A stretch of 64,000 nt of DNA from Bradysia coprophila. Taxonomy: Eukaryota > Arthropoda > Insecta > Diptera > Sciaridae. The translations under genes and the position numbers were made by a program. The notes beneath the pieces were generated by a model. That model was not told where the DNA came from. It saw only the letters and a list, made by a program, of their open reading frames with translations, and did not search any database. This document shows positions 35,201 through 47,425 of the stretch, in pieces. Position 1 is the first letter of the stretch. Each line of letters opens with the position of its first letter. The stretch is taken from the NCBI RefSeq assembly GCF_014529535.1, contig NW_023503616.1, positions 1,054,001 to 1,118,000 of the forward strand, given 5' to 3'.

Positions 35201-36189
35201 TAGGAAATGTTTCTGCAGTGAGCAGTACACGATTTCAGTATATTATGAACCGTTCCACTGTATATTCACCCATAACACTCTTACCGGTCGATTCGTTTTT
35301 TGTTTTGCATTACAATATATTAAGAAAAAGTTTTGTTTTTTAGTGTCGAATATTTTAATTTCTTTTTGAATGTCGTACTACCAATTGATGGTTTTAATTT
35401 TAAAATTTTAATTAGGGTTGAGTGTTCAAGAAAATGATGATAGTGTGTGCCTACATTTGACCTAGAGATCGACATAGAGAGAAAACAAATTTATATTTTT
35501 CCATCAAACCATTTTCTGAACTGTTTATCTACAATATTTATACGAGTGATAGCATTGATAAACAATTAAAAGCCAAACGAGACTATTGTTGCGATAAAAA
35601 TAACCTGTTAATAAATTACCTGTAATCAGTTTTGTAGTTATAGTGCTAACAATTTGCATAAAATATACCGAACGAAAAATAAATAATTGAAAAGGTGTTT
35701 TAAGAACAATCAAAATAATGGAAGTTTGCTGTTTGAAAATGGCTAGTAGATGCAGGTAATAGAATTATAGGCATCTTCTTATCAAATAAATTAACATTTC
35801 CGTTGCTGTTGTATGTGTAAGCTTTAGCTGTGTTCTACCTTAACACGATAAGATTCTGTTGGCATGGTTATCTCTATCAAAATTATTTACTTTTACATTA
35901 ATCTCCTGATTTAACTTTGTGATAAATTCTAATCATTTATAGGGTTAACGTTTTCTAATTTTTTTTTCCCAGCAATGTTCCATGAAAGTATTTATAAGGG
36001 TACAATGAACCTGTTGTTCTCGAATCCGAAACGCATTAAAAATGCATACACACGTAATTAGTTGCACGTTACCCTTTTGCTGAGGGGTTCTCATACACAT
36101 AGTATATTATAATAACGCTCCAATGCTCGATCCTCATCGCTACAACATATATTGCATTATGGTCATTATGGTATGGTATGCCAATTGTT

Positions 36190-36411
36190 CAGGGACTATT
36201 TTGAGAAATCGAATTTCTCAAAATTTCTCAATTATTTCTCAATTATTTCTCAAAGAATTTCTCAAAAATTTCTCAAATTTCTCAAAATTCTCAAATTTCT
36301 CAAAAATATAAAAAATTTCTCAAAAATTTCTCAAAGATTTCTCAAAGAATTTCTCAAGAATTTCTCAAATTTCTCAAAATTTCTCAAAGAATTTCTCAAA
36401 AATAGTCCCTG
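36190..36411. mobile_element. hAT-type MITE built of TTTCTCAAA repeats
   Basis: The ends CAGGGACTATTTTGAGAAAT and TTTCTCAAAAATAGTCCCTG are inverted. The element is flanked by a perfect 8-bp duplication CAATTGTT (36182-36189 and 36412-36419). The 222-bp body is almost entirely variations of TTTCTCAAA(GAA/ATT), i.e. the subterminal sequence of the TIR repeated many times in one orientation. Confidence 0.92.
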
Positions 36412-39329
36412 CAATTGTTTCAGATGTAACCGGGGAAATCAAGGTTTTTTTGTCAAATGAATGACTTGCTTATAATCAAAAGTAAAGTTTGAACAAAAAC
36501 ATCGTATCAGCAACCCAACTATCTATAGAGATTTAGTATAGTGTAATCCCAAGCAGATAAAGTTTTTATACACAACGTTCATTGGTTTGCTCAATTATTT
36601 TATTTTTGCACAATAATTCAGATTAGATTTTGAATTTTTTAGCAGTTGATATGATAATAAAATTAACCGCTCTGAAACTTTGATTTCCACTTGACACAGT
36701 CAATATGGGAGTGGAGTTGTCACATAAATAAATAAGTTTAATAGTTAGTTAGATAGGTAACGAGGGCAATTAAGAATGGTGATTATTGTGTGGATTCATG
36801 TAACAGAGATATCTGTTATCGTCCCCTTGATTCCCCATGCGAATTTGTATTTGGTATCTCGTCTCTGATAATCTAATCACTTTCATTCATTCGGCTTCGC
36901 CTCGTAATTGGTCGACATAATCACAGCCATAAATTTAATTTAAACAAAGATGAACAGATATGGCAACAAATATATATAGAGAATCATTAACCACAACAAT
37001 GATCCCAATCAATTTAATCGTTAAATGTGACACATTTCACAAATATTTCAAATTAAACATATGGTTTCGCGAGACGCTGAACACAACAATTTAGCAATTG
37101 CGTGTATACTGTTCTCTCGTTAAAAAAATGTTATTTCATTTCAATTCATTCCATACAATTTTCGAGTCGATCTTAATCCCAAATTTAATTAAACTGTCTC
37201 ATCAAAAATGATTACAATGCCATTTTTGTTAATTAATCTGTGTCATCATCGATTCGGGAACTACGCTGTACAAGAAGTAAATAATTTTCGGGTTGGGCTA
37301 CGACAAAAAATTAAAATTTTTGTTCATTCATTTGAAATTATTCTTTAGATATGACTATGTTTGTCGTTCGTTAATTGATGCAATCACAACAATTGGCTTC
37401 ATGATCTTGATGTACATTGATCAGAACTACGTCAGTGAATAATAACCTTTTCTAGTGAGATTTACCACAAAACTTTTCTCAGAACAATTTTCGTAAAAAA
37501 ATTCTTTGAGTAACCTTTCTTCGGTGTGTTTTGGTAATTGACTCCATTCGTGAATTCAGTACGCCATGGAACATTAACTTTTGTACGTTCCTACAAGTTT
37601 CTATAATATAAATCTTAAATCTTTTGGTTGTATCAACGGCATTTAAACCGAACCAAGTTCATTTTATCGATTTTGTTATCAAATGTGAATTAGCCAAGAC
37701 AGCACAAAAAAAATAACAATAAAATGTTGTTTGCCTCTTCTTCGTGAAAACAGTATTGTTCGAATTTAATTATTTTTATCTAAATTGTTGGCTAAATCGA
37801 TTATCCACGCAAAATTATTTTCTATAGAATGGATGTAATAAAATTGTCTATTTTTGGATTCTAAATGTTAACATAATTGTCTCTAATGATCAGGTGGAAG
37901 GGAAATTAAATTACTCCAATTTTGTGATTAGTTTTTGGTATATTTTCGCTTTTGCATACCATATGATTTAGAGCTGCGTAGTTTGATGGATTTCTGTAGG
38001 GAAAAAAATGGAGATAATTTCCAGACGAAAATCGTCATGTCCGTCTTCATTCGACGAGAACAAATTACAATTTGTTTATTGCTTTATCATTCCTTGAAAG
38101 TTTTGAGAATATAAAATTCAAATTATGCAACTCGAGATCATAATGTTCGAAAACTGAGAACTTTAGATCCATCTGTCGTGTGAATCTCGGTGCTTGATTA
38201 GGCTCACGATGTGTATTATGACACTCATCAAGAGCCTAATAAAAAACTTCGCACTCGATGTCATAAATAACTATTTCTATTTGTATGCCATGCCCGTACA
38301 GTTTCATTGTTGCCATTTTTATTAGCATAGCGTGATTAGTTTCTATTTTTTTTATTATATATAGAAGTACAAAGATAAGACTGATATTAATCATTACAAC
38401 GAAAAAGAAATGTTTACTAAAGTGACTGTAAATCAAAACATTAGACGCAATTTGGTAAAGGGTAGAACATAGCAGAATTAAGTTTTGTTTTTATTGTAAA
38501 AATCTGGATTTAGTGTCTGACACGAATCTTTCTAACATTATATACATTTCTGTACATCATCAGAACAATACGAAATCATCCAGAACTTATGCACAAAATC
38601 GATTTACTTGTGCATTTAAGCAGTTAAATTTATTGAACTTTATGCAATCCGGTATTCAATTCAAAAATTTATCTGTTTTCTTCAAAAAGTAAATAAGAAA
38701 ACAGAAAAGTATGTCGATTTGTAACGTACTGTACTGTATAAAGCATATGAAACATATGAGATGACGGACGACGACGCGACGCCGCTATAAACGACCATAA
38801 TATCTTCTGCTCCCATTCATTCATACATAGATTTGTTTAACAAACATTTAGATTATGCGAAATTGTTTCATAATGGTATTGTGGATGTTCAACTAGCCAA
38901 CTGTTAAGCGCATATCTATTAAATTTACAAGCCCAGCATGTCACTTCAAATATGTAAGGTCGGGTGATTGATTACATAATGTACACGCATAGTACAATAT
39001 TGGTTTAGTTAATCTATTCAAGTTAAAGTAAATTTTCAGGTTGGTTTAACAGTAATGATGACCTGCTTCGCAAATTTGTTGTTTTAATGAAGTGTAAAGG
39101 TTATTAGTCAAACAAGATTTTGAACAATCGTCAAAACAAATAACCACTGTGGGCAACAATTAATCACGTAAATAGTTTGTGTTTAAGCAAGTGTGATAAC
39201 AAGTGCTTGTTATCCGAGCCGATGCGAGAATTGCAATAAAGAGATTTAAAAAACAAATATTTTATAGATTATATTGCACGCGATTAAGGCTCCAAATCAT
39301 GTCAAATTGAGGTCAAGAATGAATGATTT

Positions 39330-39542
39330 AGGTCTGTGTATGCTATAGATAACTACAAGATCAATAAAGCAATTAAACTAATAAAAGCAATTGGAAGCAA
39401 GATCGCTGAAGTTACTCATGAGAAAAGAGCGACGAGTTCTATGTTCCAACGATTAGCAATCTCAATTCAGCGTGGAAATGTTGCATCGATTCTTGGTGCA
39501 ATTCCACCTTCCAAGAACTTAGCAGAATCATTTTATTTATAA
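39330..39542 (+). CDS. Orphan short ORF fragment, unknown function
   Basis: The frame reads NYKINKAIKLIKAIGSKIAE, then RATSSMFQRLAISIQRGNVA and ends SKNLAESFYL. It has an even, protein-like composition unlike the surrounding AT-rich noise, but no ATG near its start and an upstream in-frame stop. It may be the last exon of a decayed transposable element protein. I cannot name a family with confidence. Confidence 0.25.
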   Translation, partial: RSVYAIDNYKINKAIKLIKAIGSKIAEVTHEKRATSSMFQRLAISIQRGNVASILGAIPPSKNLAESFYL

Positions 39543-40620
39543 ATAATGTAAAATGCTGTTAAATAATAAAATTCTAATGTTGAAATATAATTTAAAGATA
39601 CAAGATCCACATAAATCGTTCATTCTGTACCGGGCCTAATCTTGCAAATTCGGGCAAAAAATTCATTTAGGACTAATGAAACCTCATCAGGTCATAAGTT
39701 AACCTGACCTGTGACTTGATAAGAGTTTTCAGTTCTTTAATCTTTAGTATTTGGCATGTTCAAAACGAAGCTAATGAACCAAGCAAAAATTGTGTGATCT
39801 GTCTGTATCTTTGGATTTAGCAATATAGAACTGAAACGATTACGTTTGAATTAAAAAAAAAACTGAATTACAAGCATCACTCACGATGGATAGAAGTAGC
39901 GAGGAATTTAAACTTTATAAATTTCAAGACTTTTTATTTGGTAAAGAAACCGACCATGAGTCATCTCTGCAAGAAACCGATCATGAATCAGTAATCTTGG
40001 TAAATGTGATGTGATTTTGCCTTATTTCCTATACAACGCTAGAAATCTACCAAGACATCTAACTTGGATTTAGGGCATGTCAAACCACAGTTATTAAAAA
40101 TCACGAAAATATTCAACGTTATTTCACAGAAATTTCGTCAAATATCACTTAAAACTGTCTTTTCAACAAAAACAAATTAAATTTTCAATAACAAACACTG
40201 AAATTTCTTCCGATGATGTGCTAATGATTTTGCTGTAGAAAATATTTCTGATTTTGTACTTACGTATCAATTAGTAATATTTACGATAATTTTCGCGTCT
40301 CTATAAAGTTCTTGGTCGTGGCCAGAACAGAGCTGGTTAGAGAAACTACAACACTCGATAGGTGTTAAAAGTCGAGGTGAAAATAATAATTGAAAACTAC
40401 TCGACCTCCACTATGTCAACGTCAAGTCAACAATTTTTGCACATATGAATCTATAAAACCAAAAATATTTTTTCGTGTGTTGTGAACGAAAATTCATATT
40501 TTGTCTACTCAAATGCGGTGAGAAGATGGCGTTTTTTCTGAATATAAGAATTGACAACTCAGGGGGAAAAATAAACGAAAACTGAATTGGCATTAAGCTC
40601 AAAAGCACATAATAGTACAT

Positions 40621-40725
40621 TTCGTACCTAGGACTAAAAGTCTTTTTTAGCGTGTAAGAAGTTTCCAGAGAAGGCGAGGTCTGGAATCGAATACGCTAAA
40701 AAAGACTTTTAGTCCGTGGTACGAA
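40621..40725. repeat. Perfect-arm hairpin element
   Basis: The arms 40621-40653 and 40693-40725 share TTCGTACC..GGACTAAAAGTC and TTTTTTAGCGT in inverted order. The loop is 39 bp. The right arm is followed by AATAGTATTTTTC, as in the foldback at 26434-26639, then by sequence related to 9448-9558 up to about 40915. Confidence 0.75.
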
Positions 40726-42814
40726 TAGTATTTTTCATATTGGACGGAGTCCTAGGTATGAAAAATCCTTTACAGTTACAGGCAGTGAAATTTCGCACTG
40801 TTTGTCCTGTCTTCTTCTTCTTTTTGTGACAGTGGTAAAACCATATATTTTTATATTTATTGATCTCGGCTTAGCCTCAGAAACTCTCCTTTTCATCTTT
40901 TTATCCCTTGTTATGTAGCTTGAATTACATGAACATTTTTGGTTCACCTCTTGGAAAAAATATTAAATTCCAACTTCGCTCTTGTTGGAATTTTCTATTT
41001 TCTCTTCACTGTAACCAAATAACTGTTGTTAAATAAGAGAATCTCTTTCCAGCGTTCTCTTGCCTGAAATATTTTTAGTTTGCACATCTTCGAAAAGCAT
41101 GAGGAAATGTCCGACACATAAATGGTTACATGCAAGCCATAAATCTTATGCAAAGAATATAATTGATGGATTTATTGTAAGCTAGCCTAAGCAAAGCATG
41201 CAAAAGTGTTATATCATCAAGCAACAATAGTATAATATATCGTTCGTAAAGTAAATATGCAAATACAAATAAACCATGCTTGACAGAATAATTAACTCAT
41301 TGATTATCACATAAAAACATAAATCTTTGTGATTCCAACAAAACTTTGCAAATTAAATGTTTCTTAGAGTTACGTAACTTTCTAAATATTGTACGGATTT
41401 ATACGACATTGTTGAGGCAGTAAAACGGCGAAAGTCAACATATTCTTTTGACCTTGTCTGATAAACTTTGAATCGAATATTTCGTTAATGCCTGAAGTGC
41501 ATACTAAAATGGGTTTAGACCTCGCCAAATGCCAAATTGAATACATACTATAAAATGCAGAAATGCATTCAGCGCATTACAAATTTGCAAGTTAAAAATG
41601 ATTTTGTCTGAAACACAGGCAAAATTTCAATTGCAAACAATAAAACGTCGAAACTTTTCGAACTTTTGTGGTAATCTCATGTTTCAGTTTATCACATAGA
41701 TTATGCATAATACCACAACCCAGACGATTTTGAACCAGTCAACAATATATCGATATCATCTATATGTATAGTCTATCAATGCTTTTCTCAGCATAAATAA
41801 GATTAGGCGAAGTACTTATTTGCTTTGTTTCTTAGATACAGAAGCATCGAATGAGATCAATGTAATATATTGACGCATAGTAGATCTTAATATTGTGATG
41901 ATTGTATTGAATTAATTTGAAACTGTATGTTGTGCATGTACTTAATGCATTCTATCTTGATATTGCGTAATATTCTTAAAAATTTATTGGACTAATTGCA
42001 TAGCGGTATAAATAAAAAATGAATTAAATTGGAAAACCACGGCGCACCTAACAGACGACAAACATAAAACGTTTCATAGATACGAGCTATTTTTCACATT
42101 AATGCTTTTTCCAATCGATTCGAAAAGGAACGGTGTGAAAAAAAAACGTCTAAACTTAGTGGATCCAAAGTCAAGGTTATTACCGATCGGATTTCATACA
42201 CATGCCAATTTATTCATATTTTTTTTTCGCAAATGAAAACAACACACATATCACTTTTCCTTCTACAGAACCGCTTTCAAATATTGATTTTAGTTAAACA
42301 TGTTTGTAATTGATATGCATAATAGAGCTTAGCGATGAAAAAATAAAATCGTCTGTTCGATTTATACCATAAATGTAAATGCTAAAATTATGCTACTCCG
42401 ATTACAACCAATGCGTATACAGACATTTTATTGGTAAAGGAAGTAATCAAATTTCTTTACCAATTCAATACAAACCATATATCATTATGGTCCCCACCGT
42501 ATGTGCAAAAAAAAATAGCAATAATTTTTATTCGGATTTGTGCGTGACATTTTCGAATAAAGAGCGCAGCTATTAAACGGAATCCCGACTGTCGGAAAAA
42601 CAGACGAGCTCTCATATTTCATCAATTTATGGTTCTGTGAGGCGTAATAAATTTTTTGTTATACTTTCGTTTGAAGGTCAGGAAAATGGTTTTATTTTGG
42701 AAATACCAGTAGAACCATGGGATGCACGAGCACGTTATGAAAACGTTTTTTGTTTGTTTTCTGAAAATTAATTTTGTTTTTCTTTCTCTTTACAGGCCAG
42801 CTCGCGCTATACAA

Positions 42815-45274
42815 ATGGATGTTACAAGAATACCGACCATGAGCTCATCTCATGACTGTGGTTCGTTGTCAAGAGTGGTAATGGTTCGGAAAACAGATCA
42901 GCGAATGATTAATCATAAAACGCCCAAGTCGGTAAGTTAGCGATAGCAAGACAGTAGATATCCGTATAGACTTCGTAAATAGATATATCGTCAAAGACTT
43001 AGATATATCGTCAAAGACTTCTTGGAAATTTTCCTTTGATGGCAAGTGTAAGGCTTTGGTCATACAGCCTAAAACACGGGATGGTACTACACCCTAATCG
43101 AACTTTAACTCTACCAACAATTTACGTATTCTATTTCACAGTCTGACGAATTGTAAATAAGCAAAGTTCGCAGGCAAACAGTTTCGGCTAATTAAAATTT
43201 AGTTGGAAGCATGTAAAAATATCAAAGTCATTCTGATAATTATTTCACACTCTTGCACGAAAAAATTCAAATTAAATTTTACGGCTTTCAATAATAAGTA
43301 GCTGAGTCGTGTACTGTACAGACATACACAAACATTAAATGATTGCTATATTTTTCAATCGTGGTATTTTAACGATTTAAGAAGTATATGCCAGGAACAC
43401 TGAATCGTCTTCTTCGAACAAAATATATTATCAAATGACCGAAACTTAATGCGTCTTGCGAAGTTAATCACAAGACATCGATTCACGGACTCGTTTCAAT
43501 TTAAAATGATTTCAGTTAAAAATAGATTATTATTGAGAAATTGACCTGTTGCATCTTCTGATATTATTTTTTGCTTGTAAAACAAGGTTACATGTGAAGA
43601 TAATTATTATATTTTTGGTGAAGACTCAATTCAGCTGCTCGTAATTACAGTGAACGACATCTCAAATGTCTCACTGTCAAATTTTTCTGAGAATTTTATT
43701 GTGTCATTGCAAATTCACAATGACATTCTCTGAAAAAAATGACAGTGAGACATTTGAGATGTCGTTCACTGTATTAGAATTAAAATTGTAAATCAATTTT
43801 AAAGACGCGCGTTGGATGAGATTGTTTAAAAATTGTAGCGACCTATCATAACACAACATTCTTTCCTCAACAGGATCCTCAGTGTGAGCTCGTTACGTTT
43901 GAAACAATTCAAACATACCGTGGCCATAAACCAGATCGCACTGTTGTAATCAAAGAGACTCAGGATTTTCCCGAGTCGCAAGCACAGCGTTCTCCAACTG
44001 CACAGCGCTTCCTCAAATCTCAACTCTCAAGTGGCATTCAATCTATGACAATATCCACAAGCGATGTTAGCCGAATCGATAGATGCAGTCCAGTACGAAG
44101 CATTACACCGAATTTCTCTGTAAGACAAAAGTCACCTTCACCTCTGTCGCAACAGGGTTCATTCAGTTTGACATTCACCGATTTTGAACGAGACTGTCTC
44201 AAAGCTCATAATGATTTTCGCGTGAAACATGGCGTTAATCCGTTGAAATTGAATAAGAAATTGTGTCGGTTTGCTGAGGAGTGGGCGAAAATTATCGCTT
44301 CACGTGGTACTCCTGCTCATCGTAACAACTCGCCGTACGGTGAAAACATATTTTGCTCATGGAGTTCCAGCAATAATGTGGTGGTGAAGGGCTGGGAACC
44401 GGTCGAACATTGGTACAGCGAGGGAGATACACATTGCTTCGGAAGAGAACCGTCCACATTGAAAACGGGTCATTTTACACAAGTAGTTTGGAAAGACAGT
44501 CGTTTGTTGGGTGTTGGTCAAGCGAGGAACAGGTAAGAAACTTACTTTCGTTTTTCAATTGACGACGGTAAATCACTGATATTGTCTTAGGTCTGGCCAA
44601 GTTTTTATAGTGGCAAATTACGATCCTCCAGGAAATTTTATCGGAAGTTTCGCGGAGAACGTTCTACCAATAATATCACAGACTCCAACACCCCGGATTG
44701 TTATAAACGGAATATCGGAAGACTCAATCGATTCCCTTCTGACCGACTCGTCCAGGGAAGATGGGGATTTGGATAGATTTGTGAATGCAATCGTTCGATA
44801 TCATAACGAATATCGTAAGAAACACGGAGCACCCGAACTAAAGTAATTACATAAACTCGCAACCGAAAATTGCACTGAACCGATTATACTTCCAGGCTGA
44901 ACAAAAATCTCCGCTCAATTTCCCAAGACTGGGCTGAAACTCTAGCCCGAGAAGATCGATTCGCCTACCGTCCAAACTCCGATTACGGTGAAAATATCTA
45001 CTGTCTTTGGTCGTCCGATCGAAATGCCAAAGCAAATCCGAAAAATGTGTGCCGATCATGGTATGACGAGGTGAAAGAGTTCAATTTCGGTGTCGAGCCG
45101 AAGGGTATGTTCAAAGCGGGCCATTTTTCACAAATGGTGTGGAAGTCATCGCGGGAAGTGGGTGTAGGTGTAGCGAAAACTAAGAAGGGAAAAGTTCTGG
45201 TGGTTTGTAATTATGAGCCAAGAGGAAATGTAGTAGGGCAATTCAATTCAAATGTTTTGAGAGTTGTACGTTAA
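42815..45274 (+). CDS. Tandem double-CAP domain protein, 468 aa
   Basis: Exons 42815-42931, 43874-44532, 44591-44842 and 44896-45274 join in frame to 469 codons. Residues 1-140 are a Ser/Arg/Pro-rich extension without homology. CAP domain 1 covers about 141-280: CLKAHNDFRVKHG, PYGENIFCSW, TGHFTQVVWK at 237-246 and ANYDPPGNF. After a Thr/Ser linker, CAP domain 2 covers about 319-468: IVRYHNEYRKKHG, DYGENIYCLW, AGHFSQMVWK at 417-426 and CNYEPRGNV. Both domains keep the GAPR-1-type motifs and lack a signal peptide, like the single-CAP protein at 18.4 kb, so membrane-associated or non-classical export is possible. An acceptor-like CAG at 42793-42795 precedes the ATG and the frame is open up to it, so an additional upstream coding exon cannot be excluded. 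Confidence 0.87.
42979..43019. repeat. 20-bp perfect tandem duplication
   Basis: TAGATATATCGTCAAAGACT occurs twice in a row in intron 1 of the double-CAP gene. Confidence 0.85.
43648..43771. mobile_element. mariner-type MITE with perfect 32-bp arms
   Basis: The ends CAGTGAACGACATCTCAAAT and the exact reverse complement lie between TA dinucleotides (43646-43647 and 43772-43773). It is 124 bp and lies in intron 1 of the double-CAP gene. TA flanks and CAGT termini suit a Tc1/mariner-related element; the superfamily is inferred. Confidence 0.88.
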
Positions 45275-46448
45275 GATGTGTTGTGTCGCAAACGTTTTAG
45301 GTATGTAACCAGAGTGATAACCTTTTTTTACAAGATTTGTTAAACCTAATTCTTGTTAGAGTAATTTGCTATGTTGTTTTTGTTGTTTTAAGAATTTAAT
45401 ATCTAACAGTAAAAAGCAACCAACTAACATTGAATGCTCTAATACACAAGCAATGCTGTATCATTTTGCGAGCTTTGTTAGAGAAAATATATCGTTAGTC
45501 GACGCTGCAATGATTCAATAGAATTACGGTAAGTGAGCCATTACATCATTTGGCTTTTGGTCAAATTAATTAAGGACTGTTCTATGATCGCCTCGTACAT
45601 TAGACCTTCGAATTAATTAGATTTCTCTAATCAAGAAGATAATAACATTTGAGTAAAATACAAACTTTTTATTTTAAATTTTATACGGAGGTCGTACGGA
45701 TTTTTTGTATTCTTTTAACGACACTTAAGACAAAGTGCTGTAAGAATGAAAAACAAACTTCTCGAACTAAATTTGGATTTTTCAAATATATTACTTACCC
45801 GCTTTGTAATGAAGAATAATCGATTCTACGTCATTCATCCTAATATCAGAGGGAGTCTCTAATTTTCTGCAAAAGTCTCAGTTCGAGCATCAACCAATTT
45901 CAATTTTTAGTGAATCCTTTTTGGGACAATTTTTGTTTACCGTTGAAAATCTGGATTCTCAGAAATTTATAGACTTCGTTGTGTAACAGATGACGATGAG
46001 TAACCATCATAGAACACCGTTGCGTCAAAGGGCAATCAAAAGTCATCCTAAGTTTGCTTCAGCTGATTCAGCTTCAGGTCCGGATGAAATTTGCCAGCCC
46101 TTTCCGGTATACCCCGTTTACTATATATTGGAGAATGCATGCCGAATGTCACAAATAGTCAGACTCACAATGGTTATCACAAAGGGATGCAGAAGTTCGC
46201 AGTGTTAAAAGACGTATTTAGATGCAACTTAAGGCAGGCCGGTAAGGACATAGTCTGAAATTGAAACTTGACAACCAGAAATGCCAGAATGATTATATCT
46301 TAATCCAAGGGATGTTAGCGGTACCAACATAGATTAATATCGCCTAAGCAGTCAGGTATTACTAAAGAATTTAAATCAAATTAGTTATTATTATCGACCT
46401 CTAGTTCGTTGAAAGTTATACTAATGAAAAAAGAGTAAATGATCTTAC

Positions 46449-46626
46449 CACGGCAGAGTGAAATAAGCCAGGCAGGAGCGGTTCATTTTTGACTGTATGA
46501 AAATGAACTCAAATGAACAATGACATAAATTGAATAATTTTATTCGCAAAAAATAAGGCTACTAGTAGATAATTCAGGTCCCTAGTCAAATCAAGCGCTC
46601 CTGCCTGGTTTACTTTACTCTGCAGT
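46449..46626. mobile_element. hAT-type MITE with 8-bp target duplication
   Basis: Inverted ends share GCAGAGT and CCAGGCAGGAGCG over about 30 bp. The element is flanked by GATCTTAC at 46441-46448 and 46627-46634. It is about 178 bp and non-coding. Confidence 0.8.
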
Positions 46627-46676
46627 GATCTTACATTTAGTATGACTGCTAGCGAACAGTTAACTTATTACTAATA

Positions 46677-47425
46677 AACAGCCTCGATGAAGCGGCTAAC
46701 AGTGGCAGAGACAGAAATATGCGACATGAGAAAATGCAACAAAGTGAATCTGTCGTAAAATTTGGATTTTTTTAGCGCAACATTTTTGAATGTTAATTTT
46801 CAAGAATTCGATTTGAATTGATTGAACACAAGAAATAATAAATATTTTCACAATTAATGCTCGCAACAGGTCAAACCTGGCCTGAAACAAGTAAGTCTAA
46901 TTAAAATCATGTTGGGTTGAGGCTTTTAATTGATTGATCACAGGAATTTAATCAGAGAAAATCTCTTCACATAAACTGAATCAGAAAAAATCTCAGATCT
47001 AGAATCTAGACCGACGGGATCATATGAAATGAATCAGGTCGTTGGAGTGCTTTCCTAGGTTCATATCTCAATGTAACAATTTCTTTGGATCTATTCACAT
47101 AAAACCAATTTTAATGTTTATGAGAACGAGAACATTGGCCATGGAATTTTTCGTTTTTGAAAACATTGAACACCGATTTTATTATTTATGAGAACACTGT
47201 CACGGGTGGCACATTATTAATCAATTATTAATATAATAAAATCATGATTTTGCACACTTTTTCACACACAAAACGAAAAATCATCACAATCAACCACATC
47301 AAAACAAAAAAATCTAATTTAGAATTTTCACAACTGTCACTTTTTCGTTGAACCACTTTGTCGCAATTTGACGCAACGACAAAACGACTCTGCCACTGTT
47401 ACCCGCTTCATCGAGGCTGTTTAAG
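46677..47425. mobile_element. TIR element of about 750 bp, non-autonomous
   Basis: The left end AAACAGCCTCGATGAAGCGG continues to AACAGTGGCAGAG. The right end CTCTGCCACTGTTACCCGCT continues to TCATCGAGGCTGTTT, an inverted copy with one mismatch in about 33 bp. The interior has no long frame and no transposase motif. The target duplication is unclear. Confidence 0.75.

Larger units (their letters stand above)
32231..42814. other. Ten-kilobase gene-free interval
   Basis: AT-rich DNA with no recognisable genes apart from a 68-codon orphan frame near 39330-39542. Repeats present are a hAT-type MITE (36190-36411), a hairpin (40621-40725) with adjacent related sequence to 40915, and a TCGGCTTCGCCTCG motif near 36892. 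It may hold distal regulatory DNA of the double-CAP gene or an unseen 5' exon of it. Confidence 0.5.

Noticed and set aside
36190-36411. CRISPR-like array
   Set aside because: Repeats are short, irregular and without unique spacers; the sequence is eukaryotic and bounded by transposon ends.
36152-36460. 102-codon plus-strand frame with FLKNFSNFSK repeats
   Set aside because: It is translation of the TTTCTCAAA repeats of the hAT-type MITE, not a repeat protein.
45990-46208. 72-codon plus-strand frame
   Set aside because: Composition and context look random, with no start context, splice sites or homology that I can see.
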